Assembly (NCBI RefSeq): GCF_022605725.1
Contig: NC_065564.1
Location: forward strand, 3,574,698-3,638,697
Length of the DNA stretch: 64,000 nucleotides
Direction of reading: 5' to 3'
DNA from: Anthonomus grandis grandis
Taxonomy: Eukaryota; Arthropoda; Insecta; Coleoptera; Curculionidae
Both the position numbers and the translations under genes were made by a program. Under the pieces are notes generated by a model. The model had not been told where the DNA came from. It saw nothing but the letters and a program-made list of their open reading frames with translations, and did no database searches. Every line of letters starts with the position of its first letter. Within the stretch, counting starts at the first letter, position 1. This document shows, one piece after another, positions 57,701-64,000 of the stretch.

Positions 57701-60700
57701 AAATTTAAAGATGTCAAAAAGGATAATTTTTTGAAAATCCTGAAAATAACACAAAATCAAGGATATAAAAAAACCTGAGACTTTTAAAACACAAGTTTAT
57801 TAAGAAAATATCTTCTATCTGAGCCTATCTATATGCCCACCAAGTTTGGCTAACCCTCCGCCAAACACCCTGTTTATCTCAGATGTTCCTATAACGAGGA
57901 TATAAATGCTCGTTATAACTCATTTTACTGTCAATAATCAAGCCTAAATTTTTAGCAGTTTTTTACTGATATTAAATTAGAATCAAGTTCTATGTTAAGG
58001 TCTTCAAGAACATTATTTCTTATGCTTAATCATATCGATTTATTCGCTGTCTCTTAAAAACTCTAGCCTATAGGCCTAATTTTGTGGAGTCTTTAAATGT
58101 AATCTGCTTATACTAGGACTACTACTTTTTTACATACTTATTATTATTAAGTGCAGTTATGTAATTGGGGAGTTAGCACTCCCTGTTTTGTTCAGCAAAT
58201 AAATAAATCAAAAATCTAGGGGTGTTAAATCCGGTGCTCATTTCGGCCGTTATACATTTCCAGTGGTGCCGGTACACACCATAGAGTCCTCTTCGGACTC
58301 CGAGGATGACATTTTAACCTTTGAGGACCTCAGTGACGAGCTGGTACTCGCCAACATTAAAACTCCCCCAAAAACTGCTGAAAAGCCTTCGGAAGAACCG
58401 GCTTGGGCCGAACAATTCGACGTGGCGACTTTACAAAAAACCATGTCAGGTAGTTAGTTAGTTAGGGCCATCGAAGTTTTCTCCCGGGTAAAATAGTCGT
58501 TTTAGACGATCCCGAGAAATGGAAGGTGGCGCAGGCGGACGTTTCCTACGTGCCAAACAGGGACAGGATAAGACGGAGGTGCGCGAGGTGCAGGCAAATG
58601 GGCCATTTGGCCGTCAATTGTACGAATAAGTCGAGCGTACCGGTGTGTAGTTTGTGCGGCAAAAGTGGGCACCAGGAACCGAGGTGTCCGAATAAGATTT
58701 GTTTGTCGGTAAGTGTTGCGGGAGTAAAGAGCCACGGTCGGATTCAGCCAATTCATAAAAGGGGCTCTTTAATTGTGTATCGGGTTTATTTTGGTCAACA
58801 ATTCGCTGATCGGTGGATGGGACGCAGAGGTCCAGAGTCCTTGGCCAGGCAGGTCGCCAGACTTTAATCCAGCAGACTATTTTTTATACAAAGTGTACAG
58901 TGTTCCAATTGAAACTAGGATAAAATTTTTATTGTGACGAGATTAAAGAACGAAATATTTGATGAAATTCTGCTAAAAAATCACTATTTTTGGGCAGAAT
59001 GGTTGGGTTAATGAAAAACAGTTTTTTTTGCAGAAAAAATGCTATTTAAAAAAATTATAGGTGACTAAAAAAATCTATAGTTTTTGTATATCATTAATAT
59101 AGTTAACATGCTGTGTATACACCACTTTTTCCAATATTTTCTCTAACGCACATAAAATATTTATCGATCTTAGGTCATTAACTAAACTAGATTTATTTAC
59201 TTTTGGTATCGGAATAACTGTTGATAATTTGACTGGTTCAGGGATTTCACCAGTTTCAAGAGAACAATTTATTAAAGTAAGCAGTGGTTGTTCAATATTC
59301 TCAAAAGTATTCTGAAGTAGGTTGATATTAATTTCATCAGGACTTCAGACAGCTCTGTATAATTAATTAAATTAAAATGAGAAAATCTACAGTTCAAATT
59401 ACGATCCTGGTTTACTAAGTCCTCTGCAATATTGTTCTGTCTACATCCAAGAGAATTGCAGTTATACTGTTTTTAAAATAGTGATTTAATTTGTTGAGTA
59501 AATTATTTTCCATATGTTAGAGTCCACTTCTTGTAAATTCATCACTTGCTTATTTTTTGGCATAAATTCTTGTACATCTCTTTTAGATTTTCCCTATTTC
59601 CATATATTTTATCTTCATTTTCTCTTTTCTTCCCTTATTATTTTTACTGCCAAATTTCTTTTTTTTTATAATGATTGAAGTTTTTAGAAATTTTATTTTT
59701 TATATAACTTATTCTAGTAGCAGCTTTCACAACATCATTCCACCAAACTTACAATATCTAGGATAAATTTTAACTGTTCTCAACCGAGCTATAACATCTA
59801 ATGCATTTACTATGATACTAATCAATCCATTATACTTTTCATTCATATTAGCATGAGCATAATTTAAATTGCCCTGTTCCAGTAGGTCCTCTACAAGATT
59901 TTGGACTCTCAATTATGTAGTGATCAGTTATTCTTGAACTTTCTAATACCCGAGTTCTAAAATCGATATTAAAGTCACCAATTATCATGATAGTTTTAGG
60001 AAAAAAAGTGAAAAAAAAACTCAATTCCGGGGTTTCTCACAATTAAGGGGGCCCTTTTGGCTGATCCGGCCCTGGAACTTTCTAAACCTCAAAAAATGTA
60101 GATGCCCCAAAGGTGTTTGTATAAAAAAAATTGAAAAAAATCGGCTAAGCTGTTTAGGAACGTCAGGGTGAACAAGTTCTTACCAAAATACGAATTGATC
60201 AATTTAAATATCCATTCATTATACCCCGGACATGCATTATACTTCACATAAGCATGTATAGTGGGTCGCGAATTACCCTGTAAATAATCAAGAGGGGGAA
60301 GTTGCGTTTTATGTTTCCTGGCTTTCGCAAAAAACGACGATTTTTATTTAGTGCGCCAACCCCGGCAATTACTCCCTGGTCTACTGCTACAAATGCGCCA
60401 AGCTTCGCAAAAGAAAGTGCGACACGTGCCATTTAGAGGGGCACACCTCCAGCTCCTGTCCGGACTCCTGGAGGCGCTACTATCTGACGGTGAGACCGAC
60501 TTTCAATCCCTCTTTTCGCGATTAATTAAAAAAAAAAAAAAAAACTTTAAGACCACCGAAGGCCCCCTGGTAAAACCGCAAACCAAGAAGCTCACGGGCC
60601 GGAAATGGTGCTCGGGGTGCGCCTCTAGCGGCCATTTGGAGCACGAGTGCACCAGCTACAAGTGGATCCGGGAGTATCCGGCCGCTTCACCCCAAATTTT

Positions 60701-63667
60701 TCATTATCAGGAGTTGTACAACAGGAATAAGACCAATAAAGAGAAGCAGGTAAGTCATGTTCATGTCCAGGTTATATTTGCTTTGGAAAAGGTGGGAGAA
60801 CATTCTTTTTAGGCAGTAAAACTGATTTTGTACTTCCAGGCAGTTAAAGTGAGCAATTTTTCCAATGCATCTAACAAACAAAAGAAATGTCTTGTGTTTG
60901 TTGTTTTATTTATACACCATGTTTTCGTATTAATATTTATTCTTTTACTGTAGGTTTAATTTTTAAGTTATAGCATTTTTTACTTGGACGACTTCATATC
61001 TTATTGCTTCATCGACGAGGCTGTCTTTCTTTTTATATATTTCCTCCGCGACTTTTGACTTAGGTTTGACACTAAACTGGGCAATTTTAACCAAAAAAAG
61101 TCCCACTAAAATGCAGATTACTACAGAACTGTCTCATTTGCTCTCTAAATTTATATTGTGTTCCAGGTAATATTATTTAAAATTTTCTTTGTACAGTGAT
61201 ATAATTATAATCCCAGAATATATATAACAATATTCTGGGGTTTTGTTTATAAGGTGAAGGTAAACAAACTATTTATTTCTCCAGAAAATTCCTACTTTTA
61301 TTTTTTGGCGATGACCGGTTCTAACACAGCTAAAACGAAATGAAAACAACCTAAAAATCATAATAATTGTCATTTCTCTTCAAAAGGAACAAGTGGAGGC
61401 ACCTAGTTAAAACCTATAAAATTAGATAGAGGTACTCGAGTGAGTGTAATTTAAATTGCAGATTGTTAAAAAAAAAAAGAAAAATGCTTACAAATATTAT
61501 TTGCTCTGGAAAAGGTAGGAGAATATTCTTTCCAGGCAATTTTTCCAATGGTGGAAACTGATTTTGTGCTTCCAGGCAGTTAAAGTGAGTAATTTTTTCC
61601 AGGCAAATGTAGCTAGGCAATTTAATATTTCACTTTATTTGAATTGTATGCATTTCTTATGTTTGTTGTTTTATTTATTCTTTGCTGTGATAATTTAATC
61701 ATTCAAGAAAACGTCATTAAATTTTTTAAGATTATGCATTAGTTTTGTATATAATTTTCCAAGTTTTTTATTATTTTGACAATAAAATTATTTAATTATT
61801 TAAATCTAAATGTTTGCAAATTCTACTTTTTTGAACCTTTGGAGCGTAAGAACTTATTAATTAATTTATTAAAGAAGGTTTAATGTTATATAGTCCAGGC
61901 TCTTGTGTAAGAAAAATCTAAATAAATTATATCTTTCTGCTAGCATTTTAATGCTATCCCCAATCATCGTTTAGAAAGAGTTCAAAGGATCTTAATTATC
62001 AAGAATCACGCCTTTTCTTAGCTTTGGATTGAATTTATTCACTGATATATGCAAGGAGAATTTAGTCCAGGCTCTCCTGTAAGAAAATATCTATTTAATT
62101 CCTCTTTTTCTACTAGAATTTTCATTATTTCCTTGAGCTGTTAAAAAATATTTCACGCAATTCCCAGATCAACAATCACACTATTTTGCACCTTTTGTAG
62201 TAAAGATATTCACTAACTTACAAGGAGTGATGTTGTATAGTCCAGGCTCTCCTGTAAGAAAAATCTACATAATTCATCTTTTTCTAGCAGCAATTTAATG
62301 ATTAATGCCGTAATTACAGTTTCAAGTATCAAGAATTAGAGAGTTATTCACTGATTTACAAGAAGTATTATAGTCCAGTTTCTTCTGTAAGAAAAATCCA
62401 CTTAATTCCTCTTTTTCTACCAGAATTTTAATGATTTTCTTGATAGCAGTTAAAAATGAATTCAAGCAATCCCAATTATCAAGAATCACGCTTCTTTGAG
62501 GCTTTGGAGTAAAGTTATTAACTAATTTACAAATGCAGGAGTGATGTTGTATAGTCCAGGCTCTTCTGTTAGAAAAATCTAAATAATTTTCATCTTTTTT
62601 TAGTAGTATTTTGATGATTGCCTTAATCCCAGTTTAAAAAGACCTCAAGGAATCTCAATTGTCAAGAATCACGTCTTTAATTAATCCTGGAGTGAAGTTA
62701 TTCACTAAATTACAAATGCAGGAGTGATGTTGTAAAGTCCAGGCTCTCCTGTAAGAAAATCTGAACAATTCCTCTTTTTTTTAAGCAGGATTTTAATATC
62801 ATTTCTTTGATCGCAGTAAAAGATGCCTACAAGGGAGTTCAGTCATCAAGAATCATACATTTAAAAAAAAAATGTTTTTTTTTACTTGGACGATTTCATA
62901 TTTTATCGTTGCTTCGTCGCAGGGACTTTCTTTTCATAATAAAGCTTATTAACTATTCTGACTTTGACTTAAGGTCATACCTGCAAAATATTTCCTCCGT
63001 TACATTTGACTTAAGTGTGACACTAAACTGGGTCATATTAACCAAAAAAAATCCCACTAACTTGGCCAATTACTACAGTCAGAATTTTCCTCTTTAAAAG
63101 GATTCTAACTCGTCCGATTTACGTCAAAAAACAACCAACACGCCCCGAAAGGAACCGGTGACCAGCACGATAACCAGCCAGGAGGCGGCTGAACCACCAC
63201 CATCACCACCCCCGGCAGCTACTTTGGACTTCATCCCGCCTCAGACCCACTTGAATTTCACTCCGCCGCCGCCCCCCAGGGGGCGCAGACCGCGCGTGAA
63301 TCCATTTTCGATGATGCACAGCACGCGGTACACCCCCTACAACAGTCTGATCCACCCTAACAATCAAAGGAACACTCCCCCGTTTACTTTTAGCGGCACC
63401 CCTTCACTCACGGATTTCGAGGTGCCTTACAACGGTGCCACCTCCTCCTCCTCGCAGAACCATCAGATGAGTTTGTTCAATAGTGTGCCGCCTCATTTGA
63501 TGGCTCAGCAGGTGTCCAACCTGTGGAGTTCTTCGGTACACCAGGTGGAGAATACTGTGACTAGTTACCAAACGAATTACGGGGGTGGGGGAGAGTATAA
63601 CTATACGCAGGACAGTTATTTTGCTGGCAGGACCAATCAGTTTGATCAGCAGGTAGTTAGTTATTGA
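51779..63667 (+). CDS. ZCCHC7: Zinc-knuckle protein ZCCHC7 (TRAMP-like nuclear RNA surveillance)
   Basis: Nine exons join in phase to about 1,114 aa: 51779-51784 (two codons, least certain), 51862-52138, 52423-53076, 54652-55767, 58264-58449, 58506-58708, 60352-60489, 60552-60749 and 63101-63667. The N-terminal half is acidic, then a Lys/Glu-rich stretch (55110-55600). The CCHC knuckles come next: RCARCRQMGHLAVNC, PVCSLCGKSGHQEPRC, KCDTCHLEGHTSSSC with PDSWRRYYLT, and KWCSGCASSGHLEHEC. Spacing and the W-R-YYLT string match ZCCHC7, partner of PAPD5-type poly(A) polymerase and the MTR4 helicase in nuclear RNA decay. A proline-rich tail follows. It is about twice the human length. The last codons before the stop also form a donor-like CAG|GTAGTT, so another exon is possible. 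Confidence 0.85.
53150..54651 (+). repeat. Intronic minisatellite of about 110-bp units that resemble the 3' splice site
   Basis: Ten units contain CAACTGATACCAAATCAGGA, GATGTGGTTGTCCCAT, CGACCTTTCAGGACCAGCC and a CAAAATCCTCACACCT tail. GGTTGTCCC (or a one-base variant) falls near 53198, 53309, 53438, 53557, 54065, 54197, 54297, 54409, 54517 and 54628. The last unit's CGACCTTTCAG is the acceptor of ZCCHC7 exon 4, and the first 13 bases of that exon belong to the unit. A LINE fragment splits the array near 53640-54010. Confidence 0.9.
53640..53990 (-). mobile_element. Non-LTR retrotransposon fragment in the ZCCHC7 intron
   Basis: Minus-strand frames read RPISILPAVTKVFEKHIYN and then MLDFSKAFDDLMNLENY. 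These are the adjacent reverse-transcriptase motifs of jockey-type elements, here missing the sequence normally between them. Insertion separated the minisatellite units on either side. Confidence 0.7.
56065..57154 (+). pseudogene. Tc1-like transposon relic with broken transposase
   Basis: Terminal inverted repeats begin CAGTGCTGGCCGAAAATGGA at 56065 and end with its complement at 57154 (a few differences). TA flanks both sides (56063-56064 and 57155-57156), the Tc1/mariner target. The transposase gene starts MPRGVNLTVIEKYNAGIKQV (helix-turn-helix) at about 56271. Later conserved pieces are HGGGNAMVWGWFSGKG and WPAQSPDLNPIENLWEQLE from the DDE region. Several stops and frameshifts break it. 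It is in the ZCCHC7 intron at 55768-58263. The rest of that intron shows only a LINE-tail-like sequence near 58150-58205. Confidence 0.9.
59080..59990 (-). mobile_element. Degenerate non-LTR retrotransposon (endonuclease and reverse transcriptase)
   Basis: Reading on the minus strand from 59990 downward: IMIIGDFNIDFRTRVLES and SRITDHY from an AP-type endonuclease, then NPDEININLLQNTFENIEQP, LINCSLETGEIPEPVKLSTV and LRSINILCALEKILEKV from the start of the reverse transcriptase. The order is that of a jockey-type second open frame, truncated before the catalytic boxes. It lies in the ZCCHC7 intron at 58709-60351. Confidence 0.75.
60750..63100. repeat. Last ZCCHC7 intron: duplicated blocks and degenerate tandem repeat
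   Basis: Two pairs of direct repeats bracket the intron: 60772-60900 resembles 61495-61680 (GCTTCCAGGCAGTTAAAGTG core) and 60974-61115 resembles 62868-63065 (TTTTTACTTGGACGA to ACCAAAAAAAGTCCCACTAA). Between them, 61880-62800 holds about six degenerate units of 140-190 bp around TATAGTCCAGGCTCTCCTGT and AAGAATCACG. No coding sequence is visible. Confidence 0.8.
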
Positions 63668-64000
63668 TAGTTTGAAGGGTTTGCAGGTAGAAGAGGGTGA
63701 AGAGAGAGTGGAGGAGTTTGGAACAAATGAATTTTGAGAGAAGAGCGTTTTTTCTTCTGCTAGCAAACCCTAAACTTAATTGTAGACTTTGTGAAACGTT
63801 AGGGTTCGTCGGAATTCTGGTATGGCCACTCCATAATAATAATAATACCTTTATTCAACGTAAAGGTTACTTGAGCAGGTACGTAATTTGCAAGTCTAGT
63901 TTAGTGAGCAAAAAATTGAAAATTTATTATAGTAAAATAATCATATATATTACACTTTTTACAGAGATGAGTAGTGGTAGCTTTCCTTATAAAGGGTGTC
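63668..64000. other. 3' flank of ZCCHC7 and possible LINE tail
   Basis: AATAATAATAATACCTTTATTC near 63836-63858 is a simple repeat followed by sequence that resembles the tail of an insect retrotransposon. No gene start is visible before the window ends. Confidence 0.35.

Overview
The window looks like nuclear DNA of an insect, most likely a beetle or close relative. It is AT-rich, genes are split by short GT-AG introns (often 47-60 bp), neighbouring genes overlap closely, and non-LTR, Tc1/mariner and hAT relics are scattered through introns. The order is inferred from gene content; nothing in the sequence names a species. One assembly gap (100 N, 10641-10740) lies inside a tandem repeat.

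Layout. 1-327: last exon of THOC7 (+). 448-4836: TRMO tRNA methyltransferase (+), whose 3.5-kb intron holds a foldback element with hammerhead-ribozyme-like arms, a mariner-type element and a hAT-like element. 4924-7857: a six-coding-exon ZNF800-like zinc-finger gene (-), tail to tail with TRMO. 8497-8834: an unrecognised gene start (+). 9.06-14.99 kb: a tandem array of about 160-bp monomers, interrupted by the gap and by an 889-bp transposon encoding only a THAP domain. 15133-17299: an acidic windei/ATF7IP-like gene (-) without its 3' end. 17.4-24.1 kb: gene-poor spacer with a degenerate LINE, a second small array and CAAGATGGC motifs. 24903-27960: muscle-type actin (+). 28.2-30.4 kb: an array of about 175-bp monomers that also fills the last actin intron and an RCL1 intron. 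30424-33050: RCL1 (-). 33231-38603: NAE1 (+), with two intronless enoyl-CoA isomerase genes nested tail to tail in its third intron. 38.7-44.0 kb: a third array with a 4-monomer (649-bp) higher-order repeat. 44106-44519: AN1 zinc-finger protein (-). 44761-47320: POLE3 (+). 47491-50358: LRSAM1 ubiquitin ligase (-), 14 exons. 51779-63667: ZCCHC7 (+), nine coding exons, with a minisatellite of splice-acceptor-like units, a Tc1-like relic and LINE pieces in its introns.

The genes are unrelated housekeeping functions (mRNA export, tRNA modification, chromatin silencing, cytoskeleton, rRNA processing, neddylation, fatty-acid oxidation, replication, ubiquitination, RNA surveillance). They are arranged as divergent pairs that may share promoters (RCL1/NAE1, AN1/POLE3, ZNF800/8.5-kb gene) and as convergent pairs. 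The most striking pattern is that three large monomeric arrays lie in spaces between apparently converging genes, some beginning close to the stop codons. The best candidates for closer study are the hammerhead-like foldback element, the THAP-only transposon, the higher-order repeat, the acceptor-site minisatellite, and two genes that point into the gapped array and lack 3' ends.
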